Positions 28,819-36,010 of a stretch of 37,444 bases of DNA are shown piece after piece. The position numbers and the translations under genes were made by a program. Source of the stretch: Bauldia sp. (GTDB lineage Bacteria; Pseudomonadota; Alphaproteobacteria; Rhizobiales; Kaistiaceae); contig JADYYB010000066.1 in the NCBI GenBank assembly GCA_020853895.1, positions 1 to 37,444 on the forward strand. The letters run 5' to 3'. How positions within the stretch are numbered: position 1 is the stretch's first letter; each line of letters opens with the position of its first letter. The notes beneath the pieces are model-generated. The model did no database searches. It saw only the letters and a program-made list of their open reading frames with translations, and was not told the origin of the DNA.

Positions 28819-29898
28819 CTAGGGCCCGAAGAGATCTGCCGTTCGGAGCGTCACCATCAGATCGCGCCACGCCTCGTAATGCTCGTTCGGGAACATCCGG
28901 TAGGGCTGGCATTGCTGCGCCGCCGCCACGGCCGCCTGCTGCACGCCCACGAAGGCGACGCCGCCGCGCACGGTGTCGAGCGGGCTCCGCGCGATCGCCG
29001 CCGGCTCGCGCAGCGTCCCGTCGGCGTTGAGGGCGAGACGCACGGTCACGACCTGATCCTGGCCGTCCTCGAACGGCCCCGGCCAGCACGCCTTCAGCTG
29101 CTCGCCGAACGCGGCCAGTTGCTCGTCGCTGATCTCCTCGCTCAGCCACGGCTCGACCGCCGGCCCGACGCGGAAGAGATAGCAGCGCCCCTCCACGTTC
29201 GGCACCACGTTATTGTAGGGCGGCAGGCCGACGCGGTCGTACTGGACGAAGGTCCCCTCCGGGAGGCGGGCGTTGAACCAGCTTCCCGCGCTCCGGAACT
29301 GGGGCTCGATCGGCGTCGTGAACACCGTCTCGGTGAACACCGTGTCGATGGTCGAGATGGTCCGCTCGGTCCGGTAGAAGAGCCGGTTGGTCCCCACCCG
29401 CGCCATGCGCGTCCCCAGCCCGCCGACCGGCTCGCCGGTGTCGACGAAGGTCACCGCCCCCGCTTCGTTCGGCGTGAGCTCCGCCGGGATGCCCTTGTCG
29501 ACGAGGTAGCGCATGTCGGCGGCGTTGACCGGCTGCGCGACCTGCGAGCAGTTGCGGAGCGCCAGATAGCCCTCCGCGCCGACCGCCCACAGCCCCGGCT
29601 CGGGCGGCATGCGCTGCACCACGATCTCGAGCGGCGGCTCCTCCTCCCTGGCGATCGCCAGCGAATACTCGGCCGGTGCGTAGCCCTCGCCCTCGATCAG
29701 GAATGGCACCCGTCCCGGCGCGTAGTCGAAGCGGAACGTGCCGTCGGCGGCCGTCGCCGCCATGTCGCGCCCATCCACGGTGATCTGCGCCCCCTCGACC
29801 GGCGCGCCGAAATTGTCGCGCACCACGCCGGTGACGGTCGCCCTCTCCCCGCACCCGGCCAGCGCCACGAGCGCGGCCACGCCAAGCCAACGACGCAT
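28819..29898 (-). CDS. Putative lipoprotein with carboxypeptidase-regulatory-like and TonB/TolA C-terminal-like domains
   Basis: A 359-aa exported protein. MRRWLGVAALVALAGC gives a lipobox with Cys16. Residues ~18-95 look like a CarboxypepD_reg Ig-type fold (VTGVVRDNFGAPVEGAQITV, AADGTFRFDYAPG). The middle part is not recognised. The last ~90 residues resemble the TolA/TonB C-terminal domain (VTVRLALNADGTLREP, then QQCQPYRMFP and a final VTLRT). It would sit on a membrane facing the periplasm; a role in envelope integrity is inference. The ATG at 29898 has GGAGG 4 nt upstream. It starts 19 nt after the xerD stop, so they are probably one transcript. Confidence 0.75.
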   Translation of the reverse strand: MRRWLGVAALVALAGCGERATVTGVVRDNFGAPVEGAQITVDGRDMAATAADGTFRFDYAPGRVPFLIEGEGYAPAEYSLAIAREEEPPLEIVVQRMPPEPGLWAVGAEGYLALRNCSQVAQPVNAADMRYLVDKGIPAELTPNEAGAVTFVDTGEPVGGLGTRMARVGTNRLFYRTERTISTIDTVFTETVFTTPIEPQFRSAGSWFNARLPEGTFVQYDRVGLPPYNNVVPNVEGRCYLFRVGPAVEPWLSEEISDEQLAAFGEQLKACWPGPFEDGQDQVVTVRLALNADGTLREPAAIARSPLDTVRGGVAFVGVQQAAVAAAQQCQPYRMFPNEHYEAWRDLMVTLRTADLFGP

Positions 29899-29917
29899 CG
29901 GACCTCCCTTGCCCATG

Positions 29918-30853
29918 TTATCGTTTTGCCAAGGGATGATGGTCTTCGAGGAGTCTCTGCAAGCGCTCTTCGAGCACATGCGTGTAGATTTGCGTGGTCG
30001 AGATGTCGGCATGGCCGAGAAGCTGCTGCACGACGCGAAGATCCGCCCCGTGCTGCAGGAGATGACTCGCGAAAGCGTGCCGGAGCACGTGCGGCGAGAG
30101 CCGGCTCGCCGCGATCCCCGCCTCGAGCCCGAGCTCCTTGAGGTCGCGCGCGAAGGCCTGGCGGGTGATGTGCCCGCTCTCCCCGATCGAGGGGAAGAGC
30201 CACGCGCTCTCCCCTGGCTGTGCCTCCTGCCGCGCCGCGGCATAGGCGGCCATCGCCTCGACCGCGGCGCCGGTCAGCGGCACCAGCCGCTCCTTGCTGC
30301 CCTTGCCGCGGACGGCGATCATCCTCTGGCCGCTCACCGCCGCGCTGGCCGGCAGCGCGACCAGCTCGGAGACGCGGAGCCCGCTCGCGTAGAGCACCTC
30401 GAGGAGCGCCCGGAGCCGGAGCGCCCGGAGCCGCGCCGCCTCGCTCCCCGGTTTCGCGGCACGCGCCTCGGCGGCGGCGAGCAGCGCGTCGACCTCCCTC
30501 TCCGAGAGCACCTTGGGCAGCGCCTGGGCCTTCTTCGGCCCGTAGACGACGCCGGTCGGATCGTCGCCGCGCACCCCTTCCGCGAAGAGAAACCGGTGCA
30601 GCTGGCGGATCGCCGACAGTCGCCGCGCCGCCGAGCTCGCCGCAAACCCGCGGCCCTCGAGGTCGGCGAGATAGCCCCGCACGAGCTCCGCGCCCGCGCT
30701 TTCGAGGTCGGCGCCGCGGCCGGCGAGGAAGCCAGCATAGTCCTCGAGGTCGCGGCGATAGGCGGCGAGCGTGTTGGCCGCCCCGCCGCGCTCCGCGCTC
30801 ATCATCTCGAGGAAGGCCTCGACATGCCGGAAGCTCTTGCCCGGAACGCTCAC
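29918..30853 (-). CDS. xerD: Site-specific tyrosine recombinase XerD
   Basis: A 311-aa recombinase that, with XerC, resolves chromosome dimers at dif near the terminus. It has an N-terminal SAM-like core-binding domain (residues ~8-95) and a catalytic domain with all tyrosine-recombinase residues: Arg160 (GLRVSEL), Lys184 or Lys187 ([12 protein letters not shown]), His255/Arg258 ([15 protein letters not shown]), His281 (LGHADIS) and Tyr290 (TTQIYTHV). The length fits XerD. The start is GTG at 30853 without a clear ribosome site; an internal start after residue 15 is possible. It is divergent from aroK-aroB, the usual rhizobial arrangement, which supports a housekeeping rather than phage origin. 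Confidence 0.95.
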   Translation of the reverse strand: MSVPGKSFRHVEAFLEMMSAERGGAANTLAAYRRDLEDYAGFLAGRGADLESAGAELVRGYLADLEGRGFAASSAARRLSAIRQLHRFLFAEGVRGDDPTGVVYGPKKAQALPKVLSEREVDALLAAAEARAAKPGSEAARLRALRLRALLEVLYASGLRVSELVALPASAAVSGQRMIAVRGKGSKERLVPLTGAAVEAMAAYAAARQEAQPGESAWLFPSIGESGHITRQAFARDLKELGLEAGIAASRLSPHVLRHAFASHLLQHGADLRVVQQLLGHADISTTQIYTHVLEERLQRLLEDHHPLAKR

Positions 30854-30905
30854 CGCCGCCGCCCGTAGAGGTTCAAGGCCCTATCTCCCCGCTGCCGCCT
30901 TTTGT

Positions 30906-30938
30906 GCGGCCTCCCCGAGGACAAGGCAAGGAGGCCGC
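30906..30938. repeat. 9-bp inverted repeat in the xerD/aroK divergent region
   Basis: GCGGCCTCC (30906-30914) and GGAGGCCGC (30930-30938) are perfect reverse complements with a 15-nt spacer. They lie 52 nt upstream of xerD's start and ~60 nt upstream of aroK. A TTGACG at 30942-30947 with a weak GATAGC 18 nt on (30966-30971) could be an aroK promoter; the repeat would be just upstream of it. An operator role is only a guess. Confidence 0.35.
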
Positions 30939-30998
30939 GCCTTGACGCACCCCCCGCCTCGGGCCGATAGCAAGGCCGATTTTGGCGAGGGACCCTTC

Positions 30999-31604
30999 GT
31001 GTCTTTGGCAGACGAACCGCCGGCCGGCGAACCCGGGGGCGAGATCGAGACGACCGTCCGCGCCCTTCTCGGGCCGCGCACGATCGTCATGGTCGGCATG
31101 ATGGGCGCCGGCAAGACCTCCCTCGGCAAGCGCCTCGCCGCGCGCCTCGGCCTCCCCTTCGTCGACGCCGACGCCGAGATCGAGGCCGCCGCCAACGCCA
31201 CCATCGCCGAGATCTTCGAGCGCCACGGCGAGCCCTATTTCCGCGACGGCGAGCGGCGCGTCATCCATCGTCTCCTCAACGGCGAGCCGAAGGTCCTCGC
31301 CACCGGCGGCGGCGCCTACATGAACGCCGAGACCCGCGCCGACATCGCCGCCTCGGGCGTCGCCGTGTGGCTGAAGGCCGACCTCGACGTGCTGCTCGCG
31401 CGCGTGAAGCGCCGCAACACCCGCCCGCTCATCAATGCCGGCGATCCCGAGGCGACGCTGCGCCGCCTTATCGACGAGCGCTATCCGGTCTATGCCGAGG
31501 CTCCGATCCACGTGCACAGCCGCGACATTGCCCATGACGCGGTCGTCACCGATATCCTGAAGGCCCTCGCCGAGCACCTCTCGGCGCCGGCCCCGGAGCA
31601 CTGA
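30999..31604 (+). CDS. aroK: Shikimate kinase
   Basis: A 201-aa enzyme that phosphorylates shikimate in the route to chorismate and aromatic amino acids. Walker A is GMMGAGKT (residues 33-40), then VDADAEIEAAANATIAEIF, the shikimate-binding RDGERRVI and ATGGGAYMN, and the lid Arg region KRRNTRPLI. I chose GTG at 30999 because GAGGGA lies 6 nt upstream and the ~25-residue N-terminal extension is usual in alphaproteobacteria; the open frame runs further up without support. The stop is 2 nt before the aroB start, so the pair is an operon. Confidence 0.95.
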   Translation: MSLADEPPAGEPGGEIETTVRALLGPRTIVMVGMMGAGKTSLGKRLAARLGLPFVDADAEIEAAANATIAEIFERHGEPYFRDGERRVIHRLLNGEPKVLATGGGAYMNAETRADIAASGVAVWLKADLDVLLARVKRRNTRPLINAGDPEATLRRLIDERYPVYAEAPIHVHSRDIAHDAVVTDILKALAEHLSAPAPEH

Positions 31605-31606
31605 CC

Positions 31607-32746
31607 TTGGCCACCGCCGCCCTTCGCACCGCACCCGCCCCGACCATCGTCCCGGTCGAGCTCGGCGACCGCTCCTACGAGATCATGATCGGCCCCGCGC
31701 TCCTCGCCAGCGTCGGGCGGATCATCGCCGACCGCTTTCCGCGCGCCCGCGCCTCGATCGTCACCGACAGCAACGTGCGCGCCCATCACATGGCGGCGCT
31801 GGTCGCGAGCCTCGACGTCGCCGGCGTGAAGCACGACGCCATCGAGGTGACGCCCGGCGAGGGCTCGAAGAGCTACGGCACGCTGCAGAAGGTGGTCGAC
31901 TTCATCCTCGCCGGACGATTCGAGCGCGGCGATCTCGTGCTCGCCTTCGGCGGCGGCGTGGTCGGCGACCTCGCCGGCTTCGCGGCCTCGGTCGCGCGGC
32001 GCGGGATGCGCTTCATCCAGGTGCCGACCACGCTTCTCGCCCAGGTCGACTCCTCGGTCGGCGGCAAGACCGGCATCAACTCCCCACACGGCAAGAACCT
32101 CGTCGGCGCCTTCCACCAGCCGAGCCTCGTCATCGCCGACACCGACTTGCTCGACACGCTGCCCAGGCGCGAGTTCCTCGCCGGCTACGCCGAGGTCGCC
32201 AAGTACGGCCTCATCAACGACGCCTCTTTTTTCACCTGGCTGGAGAAGAACTGGCCGGCGGTGATGGCCAGTGGCGAAGCGGAGCGCGAGCACGCCATCG
32301 CCACCTCGTGCAGAGCCAAGGCCGCAATCGTCGCCGCGGACGAGTTCGAGACCGGCGACCGCGCGCTTCTCAATCTCGGCCACACTTTCGGCCACGCGCT
32401 GGAGGCGGCGACCGGCTACTCGGACCGCCTCATCCACGGCGAGGGCGTCTCCATCGGCATGGTCCTCGCGCACGCCTTCTCGGCACGCGAGGGTCTCTGC
32501 CCGCCGACCGACGCCGCCCGCGTCGAGGCGCACCTCGCCGCCGTCGGCCTCCCCACGCGCATCGATCAGATCCCGGGCCCGCGCCTCGGCGTCGAGACGC
32601 TGCTGACCCACATCGCCCAGGACAAGAAGGTCTCGCGCGGCAGCCTGACCTTCATCCTGACCCGCGGCATCGGCAAGGCCTTCGTCGCCCGCGACGTCTC
32701 CCCCGACGCCGTCCGCACCTTCCTCACCGAGACGCTGGGCGCCTAG
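31607..32746 (+). CDS. aroB: 3-dehydroquinate synthase
   Basis: A 379-aa NAD- and metal-dependent enzyme making 3-dehydroquinate, step two of the shikimate pathway. Conserved features: VTDSNVRAHHM, PGEGSKSYGTL, the NAD-binding GGGVVGDLAGF, PTTLLAQVDSSVGGKTGIN, the metal-site AEVAKYGLI, and LNLGHTFGHALEA with HGEGVSIGM. The start is TTG at 31607, with GGAG 8 nt upstream, 2 nt after aroK. In rhizobia a HlyC/CorC gene often follows; here a convergent NYN gene does, separated by a 12-bp hairpin that probably ends transcription from both sides. Confidence 0.97.
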   Translation: MATAALRTAPAPTIVPVELGDRSYEIMIGPALLASVGRIIADRFPRARASIVTDSNVRAHHMAALVASLDVAGVKHDAIEVTPGEGSKSYGTLQKVVDFILAGRFERGDLVLAFGGGVVGDLAGFAASVARRGMRFIQVPTTLLAQVDSSVGGKTGINSPHGKNLVGAFHQPSLVIADTDLLDTLPRREFLAGYAEVAKYGLINDASFFTWLEKNWPAVMASGEAEREHAIATSCRAKAAIVAADEFETGDRALLNLGHTFGHALEAATGYSDRLIHGEGVSIGMVLAHAFSAREGLCPPTDAARVEAHLAAVGLPTRIDQIPGPRLGVETLLTHIAQDKKVSRGSLTFILTRGIGKAFVARDVSPDAVRTFLTETLGA

Positions 32747-32768
32747 CCGCCCGCCTCCCTTCACCACG

Positions 32769-32797
32769 CTTAACCTCCCCCTTGCGGGGAGGTTAAG
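32769..32797. terminator. Solo hairpin of the DUF559-repeat family; probable bidirectional terminator
   Basis: CTTAACCTCCCC and GGGGAGGTTAAG form a perfect 12-bp stem with loop CTTGC. It sits in the 63-nt gap between convergent aroB and the NYN gene. Both strands would transcribe a strong GC stem with an A/T-rich base (TTAA), but no long U-run. Its sequence equals the outer hairpin of the DUF559 unit's arms, closed by TTAAG on both sides. Confidence 0.65.
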
Positions 32798-32809
32798 GTC
32801 GTGACTGCT

Positions 32810-34207
32810 CTACCGCCGACCGCCGCTTTCCTGGCGGGACTGAGTGTAGTTGGCGAGGATCTTCTGGATCTCGTTGCCGATGTCGTCCTCGGCCGCGGGA
32901 GGAGCCACTGGCTTCGGCGCGGGAGCGGCGGGGCGGAGTGGCGGCTTGCCCGAGGCCGCGGCGGTCGGCGGCGCGGGCGCGATCGGCTTGTCGACCGAGA
33001 CGTCCACCGCCTCGGCGATCGCCGCGAGGATCGAGTCCTCCACGTCCACGCCCGACGCCGGCTGAGCCTCCGGAGTGGCGGAGGCCGGTTCGGCCGCCGT
33101 GGTCGCGGCCGGCGCCGCCAGCGCCTTCGTCCGTTTGGCGGGGAATTGCGACACCTCGGCGGTCTCGCCCTTCCGGGCCAGCGCGTCCGAGGCTGGAATC
33201 TCGATGTCGAGGTGGTCGCCGGGCGCGCCGACGATCCACGACGAGACGAGTTCCTTGTCGCGCTCGCTGAGCTTGAGGTCGGCGTTGCCGGCGAGATAGA
33301 GCACCTGCTCGCGGAAGCCCGCGGCGAGCGCCTCCGGCTTGTCCTCGGCGGTGAACGAATGCCCCTTCAGCGCGAGGCCCTTCACCACGAACCCGACCTG
33401 CCGCTTGGTGACATTGCGCCCCGCCTCGGTGAGCCGGTTGGCGACGTTCTCGGCGGTCTGCTGGAAGTGGTAGCCGTTGGCCGCCACGTCCTCGGTGAGG
33501 AACTTGAAGAGCTCGGCGTAAGTCGCCGGCGCGTAGAGCGGAACTTTGGTCGCATCGTGGATGCGCCGCGCGAGATCGGACAGCTCCTCGCGCGCCGCCG
33601 AGCCCGCCGCCGGCGCCGCCTTGACCGGAGCCGGCGGAGGCGGCGGGGTGCGCGTCTGCGGCAGCCCCGCGCGGTCGTGCTCGGCCTCGATCGCGGCGAT
33701 CAGCTTGCCCTCGTCGAGGAAGGCGTCGGCGAAGGCCTTGTAGCTGGTCGAGGTCTGCGGCCCGGCATAGACGGCGGTCGTCCGGTTCTGCTGACGGAGC
33801 TTCAGGAGGACCGGCGTCAGATCGGTGTCGGCGCTGAGCAGGATGAACTCGTCATAGGGCGCCGAATGCGTGACGAGGTCGACCGCGTCGAGCACCATGC
33901 TGATCTCGGCCGCGTTCCGCTCGCGGCCCGACAGCGGCAGGCAGTCGATGATCTGGAAGCCTTGGGCGATCAGCCCCTCGCGCTGGCTGCCGAGGAGCTT
34001 CGGATCGGCGTAGCAGCGCTTGACGAGGAGCCGCCGCTTGTGCGGCTCGCCCTTCCGCTGCACGACGAGCTCGCCGTCCTCGATCGCGTCGAGCCACACC
34101 CCGCTCAGCCCGGCGAGCCATTCGGCCGCGACCTGCGAGCTCTCCCGAAGGCTCGCGTGGAGGCTGTCGTAGTCGACCAGGAGAACGCTGCGAACGATAT
34201 GCGCCAT
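32810..34207 (-). CDS. NYN domain-containing protein (PIN-like ribonuclease, predicted)
   Basis: A 465-aa protein. Residues ~5-150 form an NYN/PIN-like domain: VLLVDYDSLH (Asp12, Asp14), EISMVLDAVDLV (Asp107, Asp110) and ILLSADTDLTPVL (Asp127, Asp129), the acidic residues that bind metal in this RNase fold. Residues ~205-285 (REELSDLARRIHDATKVPL ... VTKRQVGFVVKGL) look like a small winged-helix unit repeated in this family, perhaps OST-HTH/LOTUS-like. From ~335 the chain is Ala/Pro-rich, and it ends with a short helix (IGNEIQKILANYTQS). Target RNA is unknown. ATG 34207 begins the domain; upstream in-frame codons are unsupported. It is convergent with aroB. Confidence 0.88.
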   Translation of the reverse strand: MAHIVRSVLLVDYDSLHASLRESSQVAAEWLAGLSGVWLDAIEDGELVVQRKGEPHKRRLLVKRCYADPKLLGSQREGLIAQGFQIIDCLPLSGRERNAAEISMVLDAVDLVTHSAPYDEFILLSADTDLTPVLLKLRQQNRTTAVYAGPQTSTSYKAFADAFLDEGKLIAAIEAEHDRAGLPQTRTPPPPPAPVKAAPAAGSAAREELSDLARRIHDATKVPLYAPATYAELFKFLTEDVAANGYHFQQTAENVANRLTEAGRNVTKRQVGFVVKGLALKGHSFTAEDKPEALAAGFREQVLYLAGNADLKLSERDKELVSSWIVGAPGDHLDIEIPASDALARKGETAEVSQFPAKRTKALAAPAATTAAEPASATPEAQPASGVDVEDSILAAIAEAVDVSVDKPIAPAPPTAAASGKPPLRPAAPAPKPVAPPAAEDDIGNEIQKILANYTQSRQESGGRR

Positions 34208-34342
34208 AGACCACACCGGCTTATCGTGGACGCGCCGGGACACCCCAACGTCTAGGTGCTCCCTTTCTAGCGAATTGCCGCCGTGCTGTCTGCCCGGAAT
34301 CCCGCCGCGCAACGAACTGTGTATTGCGGTGAGAGAGGCGCC

Positions 34343-35113
34343 TCAGAAGCGGTCCTTGCGCTGCCGGAGCGCAGTGAAAACCGCCGAATCCGTGGCGTTC
34401 GGCATCCCCACCGCCGCCTTCACGCTACTGTGGGTTGCGCGGAGGAAAGGGTTCGCCGCGAGCTCCTCGCCGATCGTCGCGGGGAGCGACGGCTTCCCCG
34501 CCGCCCGGAGCTCCGTGGCCGCACGGGCCCGCGCCTGCAGCGCTTCGTTGCCCGGCTCGATGCTGAGGGCAAAGCGCGAATTGGAGACCGTGTACTCGTG
34601 CCCGCAATAGAATTGCGTCGCCGGCGGGAGCGCGGCGAGCTTCTCGAGCGAGCGCCACATGACCGCGTGATTGCCCTCCGGCACGCGCCCGCAGCCGAGC
34701 GAGAACAGCGTGTCGCCGACGAACGCGATCCCCGCCTCGGGCAGGTGGAAGCTGACATGCCCGATGCTGTGTCCCGGCGTCTCGATCACCTGAATCGACT
34801 GGTCGCCCCACGCCGTCACGTCCCCCTCGCGCACCGCCGTGAGCCGCCCCGGAATCCGCGACAGCTCCGCTTCCGGCGCGATCGCCTCGCAACCATACGC
34901 CGACTGCAGCCCCTCGATGCCCGCCGTGTGGTCGCCGTGGTGATGCGTGACCAGGATGAGGTCGAGGCCCCAGCCGCGGCGGCGCAGCGCCTCCGCGATC
35001 AGCCGCCCGTCCGGCGCGTCGACGGACAATGTCTTGTTGCTTGGCGGATCGTGGACGATGACCGCGAAATTGTCGTCGCCGCCGCAGATGAACTGTTCGA
35101 TCTCGAGGCTCAT
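34343..35113 (-). CDS. gloB: Hydroxyacylglutathione hydrolase (glyoxalase II)
   Basis: A 256-aa metallo-beta-lactamase-fold enzyme that hydrolyses S-lactoylglutathione, the second step of methylglyoxal detoxification. The metal site is THHHGDH (His57, His59, Asp61, His62), followed by TPGHSIGHVSFH, FVGDTLFSLGCGR and FYCGHEYTVSN, all typical of GloB. The segment after GCGR reads VPEGN, where most members have FEG(T/D), a small oddity. The C-terminal substrate-binding domain is present (NPFLRA), and the protein ends at normal length. Divergent from the methyltransferase gene, with 93 nt between starts, as in rhizobia. Confidence 0.95.
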   Translation of the reverse strand: MSLEIEQFICGGDDNFAVIVHDPPSNKTLSVDAPDGRLIAEALRRRGWGLDLILVTHHHGDHTAGIEGLQSAYGCEAIAPEAELSRIPGRLTAVREGDVTAWGDQSIQVIETPGHSIGHVSFHLPEAGIAFVGDTLFSLGCGRVPEGNHAVMWRSLEKLAALPPATQFYCGHEYTVSNSRFALSIEPGNEALQARARAATELRAAGKPSLPATIGEELAANPFLRATHSSVKAAVGMPNATDSAVFTALRQRKDRF

Positions 35114-35206
35114 ATCGTCAGATGGTTCCAAGCGTGGCCTCGGCGGCCGGTCGCTTTCCCCTAGCACCCGCCGGAAAGCCGTGCCATCGGTCGGACCGGA
35201 GGCAGG

Positions 35207-35962
35207 ATGTATCTCGACGTCGCGGAACTGCGGACCTTCTACGCCGACCGCCTCGGGCAGACCGTGCGCGGCCTGATCGGCCAGCAGCTCGTTTCCTGCT
35301 GGCCCTCGGTCGCGGGCCGGAGCGTCCTCGGCCTCGGCTTCGCCTCCCCCTATCTCGACCAGTTCAGCGTCGGCTCGGAGCGCACGATCGCCCTCATGCC
35401 CGCCGCGCAGGGCGTCATGAAATGGCCCGCGAACGGGGCCAACGCCGCCGCTCTCGTGCTGGACGACGCCCTCCCCCTTCCCGACGCCTCGATTGAGCTG
35501 GTGCTCGCCATCCACAGCCTCGAAGCCGCCGAGGACGTCGAGGAGCTGCTGCGCGAGATCTGGCGCGTGCTCACCCCCGGCGGCCGGCTGATGGCGGTGG
35601 TCCCCAACCGGCGCGGGCTGTGGTCGCGTTTCGAAAGCACGCCCTTCGGCCACGGCCGCCCCTTCAGCCACGGCCAGATCGCAAAGCTCCTCCGCGACAA
35701 CCTCTTCTCGCTCCTCAACTCGCGCACCGCGCTGGCGATGCCCCCGCTCGCCCGCGGCCTCCCGCTTCGGAACGGCGCCGCCTGGGAGCGCGTCGGCCGG
35801 ACGATCTGGCCGGCCTTTTCGGGGATCCTGATCGTGGAGGCCGAGAAGCAGCTCTACCAGGCTGTCCCCGCCAAGAAGCGCCGCAGCCTCACCCGCCCCA
35901 TCCCGGTCCTCGTCCCCGCCAATGGCGGCGCCGCCCCCGCCCCGACAAGAGGGACTATCTAA
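35207..35962 (+). CDS. Class I SAM-dependent methyltransferase
   Basis: A 251-aa protein. The Rossmann core has motif I LGLGFASPYL (residues 41-50), DDALPLPDASIELVLAIHSLE (the acidic loop typical of Methyltransf_11 members), and a REIWRVLTPGGRLMAVVPNR motif. The C-terminal third (GRTIWPAFSGILIVEAEKQLYQ) is conserved among rhizobial neighbours of gloB. The substrate is unknown; it is not UbiE/UbiG by motif. The ATG at 35207 fits the family start. A TTGCCT-cgtc-AGGCAA hairpin at 35976-35991, 13 nt after the stop, may end the transcript. Confidence 0.88.
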   Translation: MYLDVAELRTFYADRLGQTVRGLIGQQLVSCWPSVAGRSVLGLGFASPYLDQFSVGSERTIALMPAAQGVMKWPANGANAAALVLDDALPLPDASIELVLAIHSLEAAEDVEELLREIWRVLTPGGRLMAVVPNRRGLWSRFESTPFGHGRPFSHGQIAKLLRDNLFSLLNSRTALAMPPLARGLPLRNGAAWERVGRTIWPAFSGILIVEAEKQLYQAVPAKKRRSLTRPIPVLVPANGGAAPAPTRGTI

Positions 35963-35975
35963 GCTCCCCAAATAC

Positions 35976-35991
35976 TTGCCTCGTCAGGCAA
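35976..35991 (+). terminator. Small hairpin after the methyltransferase gene
   Basis: TTGCCT and AGGCAA form a perfect 6-bp stem with a 4-nt loop, in the 48-nt gap before the STAS/GHKL gene. There is no U-run after it, so it is at best a weak terminator or attenuator. Confidence 0.3.
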
Positions 35992-36010
35992 CTGGGCCTA
36001 GGCATGCGGG

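Noticed and set aside
29918-30853. xerD as the integrase of a prophage or integrative element
   Set aside because: Its place divergent from aroK-aroB and near accA is the normal rhizobial location, GC is typical, and no phage genes or attachment-site repeats are nearby.
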